DNA of 39,873 nt from Bacillota bacterium (GCA_023409955.1 JAEYQQ010000100.1:1-39873); one strand, 5' to 3'. Positions 24,894-32,735 are shown, counted from the first letter of the stretch. Made by a program: numbers and translations. Notes: generated by a model from the sequence alone, not told the origin.

Positions 24894-25925
24894 ATGCGCA
24901 AATCAACGGCATCCTTTTTTATGCTGGCGGTCACGGTTGTAACCGCAGCGGCTTTATGGACATGGCCTGTGGAACAGTGGGAGACTGTGAATACCACCGT
25001 GGTATCCTTAGGCGATGTTCAGCGGACCATATCTGTCACTGGTACGGCCGCCCGTAAAGGCGAGTACTACAGCGCCCATCCCAAGGGCGGTGTTGTCGTA
25101 CAGGTGTATGTCCAAGAGGGCCAAAGTGTTATTGCCGGCCAACCTTTGTTCAGGCTGGATGACTCACTGCAGCAGGCGGCGCTTAAAAATGTGATACAGG
25201 CAATGGAAAATACCAAATCATCTCAGGCTGCATGGATGGATCAGGCATCCTTGGCAGTGGCATCTCTTGGCGAAAATGCCCAGGCCTTGGCCCAAAGCGG
25301 CCTGGAAGCGTATGATGGGACAATGGCTGGGCTTGTCAACCAAATGGAGTTGCTGAAATCGGAAATAGAAGGCTTGACGCAGCGGGCATACAAGGATGGT
25401 CAAGTGCTTCAAATAATCGCCAGAGAAGGCGAACTACTCCTTCCTGGCACACCAGGCGCTGTTTTGTCCTCCGTTGATGCGGAAGTCCGGGCGGTGGTTA
25501 GTTCCAGAGACAGCCAGCAGATCAGGGAGGGCATGCGGGCGGTCATTTCCATAAATAGTATCCCGCTGGGAGATGCGCTGGTGGAGAGCGTGGGACTTTT
25601 AAAGCCCAACAGCCAGGGCGTACCATATTCTCAGGTGGTTTTCACCCCCTTGAATGGTTTGTCGGTTCCCATAGGTACAGTGGTGGATGTGGACGTGATC
25701 TTGGAAGAACAGAATCAGGTGCCTGTGGTGCCTGTGGAGGCGATTACCGACAAGGATACCGTTTTCCAGGTGTATCAAGGCCGGGCATGGGAGCTAAACG
25801 CCGTAATTCAGTCTTGGGATGGAAACATGGTAGCGGTGCGCGGCCTGGAGGTTGGTACCGAGGTGGTGCTGTCGCCAGGCACGGATTTAAAAAATGGTAT
25901 CCGGTTGAAGGTGGTGAACCCATGA
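24894..25925 (+). CDS. Efflux membrane-fusion (adaptor) protein, MacA/HlyD type
   Basis: A 343-residue adaptor of a MacAB-like ABC export system. It has an N-terminal signal anchor (about 5-23), a biotinyl-lipoyl-like half motif (KGGVVVQVYVQEGQSVIAGQPLFRLD region, about 60-90, with the typical V-x-EGQ-x-V-x-x-G-x-L), a helical hairpin (about 91-165), and beta-barrel segments to the C terminus. In Gram-positive bacteria such proteins work with FtsX/MacB permeases at the cell surface. ATG 24894 is chosen because GGAG lies eight bases upstream; ATG 24870 is in frame but has no site. The stop overlaps the permease start as ATGA. Confidence 0.8.
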   Translation: MRKSTASFFMLAVTVVTAAALWTWPVEQWETVNTTVVSLGDVQRTISVTGTAARKGEYYSAHPKGGVVVQVYVQEGQSVIAGQPLFRLDDSLQQAALKNVIQAMENTKSSQAAWMDQASLAVASLGENAQALAQSGLEAYDGTMAGLVNQMELLKSEIEGLTQRAYKDGQVLQIIAREGELLLPGTPGAVLSSVDAEVRAVVSSRDSQQIREGMRAVISINSIPLGDALVESVGLLKPNSQGVPYSQVVFTPLNGLSVPIGTVVDVDVILEEQNQVPVVPVEAITDKDTVFQVYQGRAWELNAVIQSWDGNMVAVRGLEVGTEVVLSPGTDLKNGIRLKVVNP

Positions 25926-27079
25926 AGCTTCGCGATGCTATACACCTTGCGGCTGTAAATATCTTTCAAACACCTATGCGCTCCATTTTGACCGTCTTGG
26001 GCCTTGCCATTGGTATCGGTGCCATTCTTTCCGTTCTGACCCTGGGGGATGCGGGTCAGCAGCAGGTGGAGATGGAAATGACGCGCATGGGTGTGGACAA
26101 GGTATGGGTCACTACACGGGGCTTGAGCAGCCGGCATCTGAAAGCCTCAGATGGGCAGCTGCTGCGGGATGCTACAGGTGCGCTGGTGACTGCGCAAGCG
26201 CATATCACCATACCTGTGTCTGCCGGTGATGAGATCGTGTATGCACAGGTCAGTGGCTGTGATGAGTATTTGTTCAGCGTCCAGCAGTTTACATTGCTGG
26301 ATGGAAGGCTTCTAAACCAGAGAGACATGCTAAATGGGTCCAATACAGCAGTCATTGATCTACAATTGGCGCAGTCCTTATTTGGCAATGAAGCCGATGA
26401 TTGTGTGGGAAGGCGTGTTTCGGTTGCAGGCAGGTTGTATCAGATTGCCGGACTGGTAAAGGGGGTAAGCATGCAAATGAGTATAGGCACAGATGGTGGT
26501 CTGCTGATCCCTCTGTCGGCATTCTCTGATGCATTTGGCGAGGCTATCACCAATGTCATGCTGTCTGTACCCAAGAATGTTTCCGGGAATACGCTGGCTA
26601 AGGAAGCTATGGCGGCCCTGGAGGGTACAGGTGGCAGCTTTCAGGCAACAACGCTCCAGGCAGAAATTGAAGCTGCCCGCGCCGTTGTGCGAATATTCGT
26701 AATGGTATTATGCTGTGTTGCGGTGATTTGCATGCTGGTTGGCGGCATCGGCGTTATGAATATTCTGCTGGTCTCCGTGCGGGAACGCCGTCAGGAGATT
26801 GGTGTTTTAAAGGCATTGGGGGCAACCGGCTGGCATATCTGTTTGCTGTTTTTGCTGGAAGCAGCAGCCTATGCATTGCTTGGCGGCGTGCTTGGCATTA
26901 TAACAGGTGCGGTTATTGTTCGCCTGACAGGAAGTTGGATTGGCATATGGGCTGTTATAAAACCTTCGCTGATTCCGCTGGCGGTTGGGTTTGCAGCGCT
27001 TGTGGGCGTTTTCTTTGGCGTAGCTCCTGCATGGCGCGCTGCCAAAATGGCGCCGGTTGATGCGCTCAGGCAAAACTGA
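25922..27079 (+). CDS. ABC transporter permease, MacB/FtsX family
   Basis: A 385-residue permease: an N-terminal span (NIFQTPMRSILTVLGLAIGIGAI, shown in part by the TPMRSILTVLGLAIGIGA motif of the family), a large extracytoplasmic MacB periplasmic-core domain (about 45-255), and three C-terminal spans of the FtsX type with GGIGVMNILLVSVRERRQEIG and the closing AAWRAAKMAPVDALR-like motif. Unlike MacB it has no fused ATPase domain. The start overlaps the adaptor gene by four bases. The frame is open farther upstream but that part lies inside the adaptor. No matching ATPase gene follows, which is odd for this system. Confidence 0.85.
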   Translation: MKLRDAIHLAAVNIFQTPMRSILTVLGLAIGIGAILSVLTLGDAGQQQVEMEMTRMGVDKVWVTTRGLSSRHLKASDGQLLRDATGALVTAQAHITIPVSAGDEIVYAQVSGCDEYLFSVQQFTLLDGRLLNQRDMLNGSNTAVIDLQLAQSLFGNEADDCVGRRVSVAGRLYQIAGLVKGVSMQMSIGTDGGLLIPLSAFSDAFGEAITNVMLSVPKNVSGNTLAKEAMAALEGTGGSFQATTLQAEIEAARAVVRIFVMVLCCVAVICMLVGGIGVMNILLVSVRERRQEIGVLKALGATGWHICLLFLLEAAAYALLGGVLGIITGAVIVRLTGSWIGIWAVIKPSLIPLAVGFAALVGVFFGVAPAWRAAKMAPVDALRQN

Positions 27080-27112
27080 TATCATGTAAACTGAAAGAAT
27101 GGTTCCATATAT

Positions 27113-27150
27113 ATCCGGCGGCAGGTTTGCAGCCGGATTATTAATTTTGT
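27113..27150 (+). terminator. Terminator after the MacB-like permease
   Basis: ATCCGGC (27113-27119) pairs with GCCGGAT (27132-27138) around a 12-base loop; the tail TATTAATTTTGTTG is a modest T-rich run. Confidence 0.5.
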
Positions 27151-27399
27151 TGAATATGTATATTGCACATATTATATAGATTGTAGTACGGGTGATAAAT
27201 TGATATGTTTATATCTATTCATATGTGTATATTGCATACTTTCGTAATTGAGTGATTGACATTGTTTGAGGCCCTATTTGGCTACTTTGGTGGAATATAC
27301 GTTATATTTGGGCGGAAATGTGCCATCGTATACATCGTGAACAAAGCGAGGATCAAATATTTGTCAGTTTGACCTATTTCTTTTTTTGCATGGAATCTA

Positions 27400-27450
27400 T
27401 ATAATAAGTGTAACTCAAAGCGCGTATCATATAGGGGAAGCGCATCCCCT
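27400..27450 (+). promoter_or_regulatory. -10 box and operator-like palindrome upstream of the ABC ATPase
   Basis: TATAAT at 27400-27405 gives a start near 27412; the -35 (TTTCTT at 27377-27382) is poor. At 27433-27450 is AGGGGAAGCGCATCCCCT, an 18-bp near-palindrome centred on CG, like operators of the LacI family; it could equally form a hairpin in the leader. Confidence 0.5.
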
Positions 27451-27488
27451 GTGTATGAGTTGGCACTAATATATAAGGAGGAGTATCT

Positions 27489-28610
27489 ATGTCCAGTGTT
27501 TCTCTCAGTCACATTTACAAAACCTATGCAGGTGGTGTTACCGCTGTAAGTGACTTCTGCCTGGATATTGAGGACAAAGAATTCATTGTGCTGGTAGGCC
27601 CCTCCGGCTGCGGAAAGTCCACCACCCTTCGTATGGTGGCTGGCCTGGAAGAAATCAGTGACGGACAGCTGTACATCGGCGAAAAGCTGGTAAATGACGT
27701 TGCTCCCAAAGATCGCGATATCGCCATGGTGTTCCAGAACTACGCACTGTATCCCCATATGACGGTATATGATAACATGGCTTTCGGTCTGAAGCTGCGC
27801 AAAACCCCCAAGGATGAGATCAAGCGTCGCGTCGAAGAAGCCGCCCGCATTTTGGATATCAGCCATCTTCTGAACCGTAAACCCAAGGCTTTGTCTGGCG
27901 GTCAGCGTCAGCGTGTTGCCCTGGGCCGCGCCATCGTTCGTGAACCCAAGGTCTTCTTGATGGACGAACCGCTCTCCAACTTGGACGCCAAGCTCCGTGT
28001 AGCCATGCGTACCGAAATCACCAAACTGCACCAGCGCTTGCAGACCACCTTCATATACGTTACCCACGATCAGACGGAAGCTATGACAATGGGTACCCGT
28101 ATCGTGGTTATGAAGGATGGCTTCATCCAGCAGGTTGACAGCCCCCAGAACCTCTATGACTATCCCGTGAATCTGTTCGTTGCCGGCTTCATCGGCAGCC
28201 CCCAGATGTACTTCTTCAATGCCAAACTTGTCAAAGAAGGCAAAGAAGTCTACGCGGTTTTCGGTTCCAATAAGATCCTTGTTCCCGCCGGCAAGGTTGC
28301 CAAGCTGGTGGACGAGAGCTACATCGGCAAGGATGTTGTTCTGGGCATCCGTCCTGAGAACATCCACGATGAAGAAGTGTTCATCAACAGCCTGCCCGAT
28401 GCGGTCCTTGATGTCAGCGTTGAAGTAACCGAGCTTATGGGTTCCGAAACCTACCTGTACCTGAAAGCCAGCGGCAAGGAAGAGAACATCATCGCTCGCG
28501 TTGATCCTCGCACCACCAGCCGCGCTGGCAACCAGATCAAGGTTGCTTTCGACACCAACCACCTCCATTTCTTCGACAAGGATACCGAAGCCAGCATTCT
28601 CAGCCGGTAA
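27489..28610 (+). CDS. Sugar ABC transporter ATPase (MsmX/UgpC/MalK type)
   Basis: A 373-residue ATPase of carbohydrate importers. Visible: Walker A GPSGCGKST (37-45), Q-loop Gln83, signature LSGGQ (135-139), Walker B VFLMDE (155-160), H-loop His193, and C-terminal OB-fold regulatory domains (about 240-373). Orphan ATPases of this kind (MsmX in Bacillus) serve several sugar permeases, and no permease or binding-protein gene is adjacent here, which fits that role. Its codon use is noticeably more biased (C-ending, few rare codons) than its neighbours, as expected for a highly expressed gene. Strong ribosome site AAGGAGGAG; its own terminator follows. Confidence 0.92.
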   Translation: MSSVSLSHIYKTYAGGVTAVSDFCLDIEDKEFIVLVGPSGCGKSTTLRMVAGLEEISDGQLYIGEKLVNDVAPKDRDIAMVFQNYALYPHMTVYDNMAFGLKLRKTPKDEIKRRVEEAARILDISHLLNRKPKALSGGQRQRVALGRAIVREPKVFLMDEPLSNLDAKLRVAMRTEITKLHQRLQTTFIYVTHDQTEAMTMGTRIVVMKDGFIQQVDSPQNLYDYPVNLFVAGFIGSPQMYFFNAKLVKEGKEVYAVFGSNKILVPAGKVAKLVDESYIGKDVVLGIRPENIHDEEVFINSLPDAVLDVSVEVTELMGSETYLYLKASGKEENIIARVDPRTTSRAGNQIKVAFDTNHLHFFDKDTEASILSR

Positions 28611-28624
28611 TCAATACATATTTA

Positions 28625-28663
28625 AGCGGCGTACTGCTTCATGCGGTGCGCCGCTCTTTTTTT
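28625..28663 (+). terminator. Intrinsic terminator after the ABC ATPase
   Basis: AGCGGCGTACTGC pairs over 13 bp (two wobbles) with GCGGTGCGCCGCT around loop TTCAT, followed by CTTTTTTT. Confidence 0.92.
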
Positions 28664-28883
28664 GATGAAAGCGTCGTTGTATTATGCTACAGAAATGATT
28701 CCAATTGGGCATACTACTACAGTAAAAAGTCTATCATAGTGACGTTCAAGATAATGGATCACTTATTGTTATATCTATCATTATGAGGAGAAAGGCTATT
28801 GGAAGAGCAACAAAGAAGTATTTGATTTATTCAAAAACCTACAATTTTTATGAAATATTCACAAATATAAAGGGTTTTTGGCC

Positions 28884-28912
28884 TTTTCAGATGCTGGACG
28901 GTGTGATAAAAT
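28884..28912 (+). promoter_or_regulatory. Extended -10 promoter of the PucR-type gene
   Basis: TTTTCA (28884-28889, four of six -35 matches), 17-bp spacer ending in TGA, then TAAAAT (28907-28912). The predicted start near 28919 fits the AAAGGAG ribosome site and GTG start at 28957. Confidence 0.5.
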
Positions 28913-28956
28913 AAAAGTTGTTATATATGCCAGATGATGGCGAAAGGAGCTGCCAC

Positions 28957-30024
28957 GTGTTGTTTGAAAAGCGTTTTGTACTTAAGGTGGGCCAGGTGTT
29001 CTCCCGGCTAAGCGCACCTGTTCTTCTTTTGGATAATCATGGAGATGCAATCTATCCAGAGGAGGCTTCCTCTCATTCCCTGCCGGATGACTTGTCCCAG
29101 GGAGTATCCCGTCCGGCCAACGGATATCTGTATCATGTTGTGGAGGGTCAGCCCTCCATCATTGTTGCCTGCAGGGAAAATGCCCCAGGCGCCCGCGATG
29201 TTTTATTGCTGGCCGAGGCTATGCTGCTGACACATATGCAAGCAGGGGTTTCCGTGGCTGATGAGAGCGATGTTTACCGCAGGGCTCTGAGGGAGGAGAT
29301 CAGCGGCTCCGAGCTGGAAGCGCTGGCCCATGAGCATCAGATTCCCATGGATATGGAGCGGTGCGTCATGCTGTTCCACATCGTACAGACAGGCAACAGC
29401 AGCGCGTTTGCCCTTTTGCAGGAAGTGATTCCCCAGGCAGACGGCGATGTGCTGGTGGAGATTGATAGGCACATGGTCGCACTTTTGAAGGATATGTCCT
29501 ATGTGGAGGATATTGATGATCTGAAGCAATTTGCTGAAGCAGCCCAGGAAACATTGATGAGCGAAACAGCCCGTCAAACAACGGTTGGCATCGGCGAGCC
29601 CAGGCATAGCCTTTCTACCCTGGGGGAAAGCTATCGTGAAGCGCGCAGGGCCATTGAGGTAGGCCGGATCTTTCAGACGGATAACACCATTCATTTGTTT
29701 CGCCGCCTGATGCTGGAACGCTTCCTGACCGAGCTTCCCCGGGATATCAGCGCCTACTACCATAGCTTGTTGTTTAATAGAAAAACGGCTAGGCTATTCA
29801 ACGATGAAATGCTATATACCATAGAAATGTTTTTCAAAAAGGATCTGAACCTGTCTGACACTGCACGCCAGCTGTATATCCACCGTAATACCCTGGTCTA
29901 CCGGCTGGACAAGGTGCAACGGCAGATTGGGCTGGACCTTCGCAAGTTTGACGATGCGGTCACTTTTAAGATTCTGTTGGAACTGAAAAAGTGCGGCAGT
30001 GAAAAACCGCAGCAGATTCACTAA
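28957..30024 (+). CDS. PucR/CdaR-family transcriptional regulator
   Basis: A 355-residue regulator. The N-terminal about 120 residues resemble a small sensory domain, the middle (about 150-260) a GGDEF-like degenerate domain typical of PucR/CdaR proteins, and the C terminus the PucR helix-turn-helix: LNLSDTARQLYIHRNTLVYR followed by LDKVQRQIGLDLRKFDD. Such proteins usually activate catabolic genes in response to a small molecule; the target here is unknown. The start is GTG 28957, seven bases after AAAGGAG; an in-frame TTG follows at once (28960). The upstream codons in frame (from 28918) lie at or before the predicted transcript start. Confidence 0.85.
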   Translation: MLFEKRFVLKVGQVFSRLSAPVLLLDNHGDAIYPEEASSHSLPDDLSQGVSRPANGYLYHVVEGQPSIIVACRENAPGARDVLLLAEAMLLTHMQAGVSVADESDVYRRALREEISGSELEALAHEHQIPMDMERCVMLFHIVQTGNSSAFALLQEVIPQADGDVLVEIDRHMVALLKDMSYVEDIDDLKQFAEAAQETLMSETARQTTVGIGEPRHSLSTLGESYREARRAIEVGRIFQTDNTIHLFRRLMLERFLTELPRDISAYYHSLLFNRKTARLFNDEMLYTIEMFFKKDLNLSDTARQLYIHRNTLVYRLDKVQRQIGLDLRKFDDAVTFKILLELKKCGSEKPQQIH

Positions 30025-30118
30025 CGAAAAAGCTTGCAGCACAGCCTTTTGACTTTTAGCATGTTTGAGGCCTTTAGGTAGTGCAATACATGATCTTGAT
30101 GGATAGGAAAGGCGCTAT

Positions 30119-31345
30119 ATGAAGAAAATCATTGCATTGACAGCGGGGTTACTTGCCATCGTCATGCTGACCGGCTGTTCTATGATCGTCGGGAATCAAG
30201 CCATTTCTGAATCTGCACCCAAAGTCACTGGGGATACCGTTACCATATCCCGGGAGGACTATGAGCGCCTGCAAAAGTATCAAGAGTTGGATGAACTGCT
30301 AAAGGTTGTTGAGGAGTACTACTATCAGGAGCCTGACATCAATGCACTGATTGAAAATGCGGAACGTGGCCTGCTCTATGGGCTGGATGATCCATATTCC
30401 TTTTATTATAGCCCGGAAGAATATGCCAAGCTTTGGGAAGAAGATGAGGGGAAATATGCCGGCATCGGCATTCAGATATCTGCCAACTTCGAAACGCTTT
30501 TGTGCACTGTCAGCCGTGTGTTCGATGGCAGTCCAGCCAAAACAGCTGGGCTTCTTAAGGGTGATGTGCTCAAACAGGTAAATGATCTGGCGGTGGATTC
30601 CTATAACCTGCAGGATGCTGTGGATATCATGCGCGGCGTAGTTGGTGAAACCGTCGATGTAACAGTACGCCGTGGAACAGAAAATCTGACATTTACCATC
30701 CCAAGGGCCAACATCCAAGTAAACCGTGTGGAATCAGTGATGCTGGAAGGAAACATTGGTGTAGTCAGCCTGTTTGAGTTTGCAGGCGATTGCCGCACAG
30801 CCTTTATGGAAGCTGTAGATAAGCTTTTGAGAGATGGCATGAAAGGCCTGGTCATAGACTTACGGGATAATCCCGGCGGCTGGGTGGATGACGCTGTTGC
30901 CATCGCTGATATGTTCCTGCCTGAGGTAACGGTTTATTATACGGAAAACCGTCAGGGGCAGCGGGAATATGCATCAGCCAGGGCCGGTCAGCTGGATATA
31001 CCTGTGGTTGTTCTCATGAATGAAAATTCCGCTTCCGCTTCTGAAGTGCTTGCCGGCGCCTTGCAGGACCATGAGGCAGCCACCATTGTTGGTGTTACCT
31101 CCTACGGTAAGGGCATCATACAATATGTTCTTCCTGTGGGAAATAATGGGGCTGGTATGCAGCTTACAGTAGCCCAGTACTTTACGCCTAACGGCAACAA
31201 GGTCCACAAGGAGGGCATCACTCCGAATGTGGAAGTCAAACTTCCAGAAGGGGACAATGGCATGTATGAAATTGGGGATTTAAGCGATCCGCAGCTAAAA
31301 AAGGCCGTTGAAGTTCTTCAGGAAAAAATAGATGCAGGCATTTAA
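30119..31345 (+). CDS. C-terminal processing peptidase (S41), lipoprotein
   Basis: A 408-residue secreted serine protease of the CtpA/CtpB group. It begins with a lipoprotein signal peptide ending in the lipobox LTGC, so Cys20 should be lipidated and the enzyme tethered outside the membrane. A PDZ domain follows (about 100-190; GIGIQISANFETLLCTVSRV, GSPAKTAGLLKGD), then the protease core with the catalytic serine in NENSASASE (about Ser306) and lysine in SYGKG (Lys331). ATG 30119 follows AGGAAAGG. Substrate is unknown. It sits between a PucR regulator and a structured non-coding segment. Confidence 0.92.
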   Translation: MKKIIALTAGLLAIVMLTGCSMIVGNQAISESAPKVTGDTVTISREDYERLQKYQELDELLKVVEEYYYQEPDINALIENAERGLLYGLDDPYSFYYSPEEYAKLWEEDEGKYAGIGIQISANFETLLCTVSRVFDGSPAKTAGLLKGDVLKQVNDLAVDSYNLQDAVDIMRGVVGETVDVTVRRGTENLTFTIPRANIQVNRVESVMLEGNIGVVSLFEFAGDCRTAFMEAVDKLLRDGMKGLVIDLRDNPGGWVDDAVAIADMFLPEVTVYYTENRQGQREYASARAGQLDIPVVVLMNENSASASEVLAGALQDHEAATIVGVTSYGKGIIQYVLPVGNNGAGMQLTVAQYFTPNGNKVHKEGITPNVEVKLPEGDNGMYEIGDLSDPQLKKAVEVLQEKIDAGI

Positions 31346-31503
31346 CAGGATTGGCAGAGCAAACCCTAGCGGGAACGTGCGGGGGAGCAAGCCCAAACAT
31401 AGCTCCTGGTTGCGGACTAAGGTAAGCCAAGGTCCAAGAAGGAAGGGGGAGGTTTATGTCGTTTATCATAGACAGCCGGTAGTGTTTCCGGCTGTCTTTT
31501 TTG
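31346..31503 (+). ncRNA. Candidate structured leader or small RNA
   Basis: This non-coding stretch is G+C- and purine-rich and self-complementary: AAACC (31361-31365) can close the element by pairing with GGTTT (31451-31455); inside are a hairpin GGAGC / GCTCC (31384-31388, 31402-31406) and another GGACT / GGTCC (31414-31418, 31431-31435). It ends in a strong terminator at 31470-31502 just before a regulator gene. This is riboswitch-like in layout, but I could not match it to a known class; it may also be a small RNA. Confidence 0.45.
31470..31502 (+). terminator. Terminator of the leader/small RNA
   Basis: AGACAGCCGG pairs over ten bp with CCGGCTGTCT around loop TAGTGTTT and runs into six T residues. 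It is 26 bp ahead of the next start codon, so it could act as an attenuator. Confidence 0.9.
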
Positions 31504-31527
31504 GACTTAAGAAGGAGCGAATGGTTG

Positions 31528-31794
31528 ATGGATTCACGATTGGGATTTGTGGGTGTTGTGGTGGAGGATAAAGAACAGGCTTCCAGGATCAATCAGATTT
31601 TCAGTGACTTTGGGGATATGATCAGGGGCCGCATCGGGGTACCGGATAAGGATACCGGTATTGGTGTCATTGGCCTGATCGTGGAAGGGACGAATGACCG
31701 TATTGGCGCCATGACGGGGAAATTAGGGAATATCAAGGGTGTTCAGGTGAAAAGTGCACTGACAACTGCAAAAAACGACAAGAACAAAGATTAA
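31528..31794 (+). CDS. TM1266-family regulator (iron-only hydrogenase system regulator)
   Basis: An 88-residue protein matching the small family named for Thermotoga TM1266, annotated as putative iron-only hydrogenase system regulator and related in fold to the NikR C-terminal (ACT-like) domain. Typical features: the start SRLGFVGVVVED, DMIRGRIGVP, and GVIGLIVEGTNDRIGAMTGKLGNIKGV. It has no DNA-binding domain, so a regulatory role is only presumed. ATG 31528 lies ten bases after AAGGAG; TTG 31525 is an alternative. No hydrogenase gene is visible in the window. It ends directly at the next gene's ribosome site. Confidence 0.8.
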   Translation: MDSRLGFVGVVVEDKEQASRINQIFSDFGDMIRGRIGVPDKDTGIGVIGLIVEGTNDRIGAMTGKLGNIKGVQVKSALTTAKNDKNKD

Positions 31795-31808
31795 TGGGGG
31801 GATCGCAA

Positions 31809-32360
31809 ATGAAAACACATAATGTACAGCATATGGTAATGACGGCCGCCCTACTGGCCTTGACAGCGGTTTTTCAATATCTTCGATTTTTACCTGTCGA
31901 TGTTAACATCTCAGTGTACCTGATAGGAACGCTGGTAAACCTTTGTCTGATACTGGCGGCGGGATTGATCGGTTTATGGTCTGGACTGGCAATTTCAGTG
32001 GCAGCGCCATTGGTTGCACTTGCACAAGGCTATGCCAAGCTGCCATTGCTGCCATACCTTATCATTGGTAATGCTGTATTGGTAATCATCTACAGCCTTT
32101 GGGCCATACCTGGCTTTCGAAAGTCAGGCAGAATGCGCTTTGGCCCATGGGCTGTATCGGGGGTGCTGGCTGCAGTTGTAAAGTTCCTGATCATTGCGGC
32201 TGGTATGGCACTTATGCTTTCCTCACAAAAAGGCGCACCGTATCTGACCATGCTGACAGCCGGTGCTATCCAGCAAATACAGCAGTTGGTTACTGCTGTG
32301 CTGGCGATGGTAGTGTCTTATCTGGTTCTGCCAAAGGTTAAAAAGGCAGCGAGATTGTAA
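31809..32360 (+). CDS. ECF transporter substrate-binding (S) component
   Basis: A 183-residue integral membrane protein with five or six spans and little soluble sequence, looking like an ECF-type S-component: it begins with VQHMVMTAALLALTAVFQYL, where the Ala-rich TM1 is the surface that docks the shared energising module. S-components bind a vitamin or similar micronutrient; the ligand cannot be told from sequence. The A, A' and T components are not in this window. Start ATG 31809 follows GGGGGGATC; the ATG at 31794 overlaps the preceding stop and is less likely. Confidence 0.7.
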   Translation: MKTHNVQHMVMTAALLALTAVFQYLRFLPVDVNISVYLIGTLVNLCLILAAGLIGLWSGLAISVAAPLVALAQGYAKLPLLPYLIIGNAVLVIIYSLWAIPGFRKSGRMRFGPWAVSGVLAAVVKFLIIAAGMALMLSSQKGAPYLTMLTAGAIQQIQQLVTAVLAMVVSYLVLPKVKKAARL

Positions 32361-32364
32361 ACAT

Positions 32365-32401
32365 AAATACCGGGTCTTCCACATTGGAAGCCCGGTATTT
32401 T
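32365..32401 (+). terminator. Terminator between convergent genes
   Basis: ATACCGGGTCTTCC pairs with GGAAGCCCGGTAT (one bulged T) around ACATT, followed by TTTT. It lies between the S-component gene and the minus-strand DUF3343 gene and may serve both. Confidence 0.8.
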
Positions 32402-32409
32402 CATATGAT

Positions 32410-32676
32410 TTACAGCCTTGTGCAGCTGGGGCGGTCTCTTCCGGAGCGCTCCACGCGGTAAAACCCGATCAGGTTGCTTGGACGTGACTGCATATATACG
32501 TTTTTTACTTCCTGTGCGTTTTGCATATCAAAGCGAACGGATAGCCCGCAGCCTACGGCTACATCCCTGGGAGTGGCCACGACGCCGACACGAACCCCAG
32601 CCCGTTTCAGAGCAGATTCAAAACGCAGCACCTGCTGCCTGGAGCGAAAGGCAGCAATGCCGAAAATATCATCCAT
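32410..32676 (-). CDS. DUF3343 protein (putative Se/S carrier-like)
   Basis: An 88-residue soluble protein of the DUF3343 group, described as putative Se/S carrier-like. Its core VVATPRDVAVGCGLSVRF contains the typical P-R and the C-G-L-S cysteine motif. Members are often found beside cysteine desulfurases and selenium genes; here the divergent neighbour is a cysteine desulfurase. The start is ATG 32676, ten bases behind AAGGAGG; an ATG 27 bases upstream lies before the predicted transcript start. The function is inferred from family and neighbour only. Confidence 0.75.
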   Translation of the reverse strand: MDDIFGIAAFRSRQQVLRFESALKRAGVRVGVVATPRDVAVGCGLSVRFDMQNAQEVKNVYMQSRPSNLIGFYRVERSGRDRPSCTRL

Positions 32677-32705
32677 AGGGTTAAATCCTCCTTCCCTCTT
32701 CATAT

Positions 32706-32735
32706 AGTATACGGTGAAGGATCGCCGTGTGCGAA
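32706..32735 (-). promoter_or_regulatory. Promoter of the DUF3343 gene
   Basis: On the minus strand, TTCGCA (32735-32730, four of six -35 matches), an 18-bp spacer and TATACT (32711-32706). The start near 32699 gives a short leader before the ribosome site. Confidence 0.4.

Larger units (their letters stand above)
27080..27488. other. A+T-rich intergenic region before the sugar-ABC ATPase
   Basis: No gene. It contains a terminator-like hairpin (27113-27138), an 11-bp direct repeat TGTATATTGCA (27157-27167 and 27226-27236), a TATAAT box (27400-27405) and a palindrome (27433-27450) before the AAGGAGGAG ribosome site. Base composition is clearly richer in A+T than the surrounding genes. Confidence 0.6.
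28611..28956. other. Intergenic region between ABC ATPase and PucR-type gene
   Basis: It holds the ATPase terminator (28625-28663), then A+T-rich DNA with no supported gene, then the promoter of the next gene (28884-28912). A 43-codon frame at 28783-28914 has no ribosome site before its ATG and runs across the promoter, so it is not called. Confidence 0.6.

Noticed and set aside
27369..27374. TTGACC as -35 for the sugar-ABC ATPase
   Set aside because: The spacer to TATAAT is 25 bp, too long for a sigma-A promoter.
27282..28568. 428-codon open frame on the minus strand
   Set aside because: Fully opposite the sugar-ABC ATPase; its composition follows from the strong codon bias of that gene and no family is recognisable.
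28783..28914. 43-codon frame before the PucR-type gene
   Set aside because: No ribosome site before the ATG and it runs through the predicted promoter.
31346..31470. c-di-GMP-I riboswitch (GCAAACC start) or SRP RNA (GGTCC..GAAGGAAG)
   Set aside because: Only short strings match; the other conserved parts of both classes are missing.
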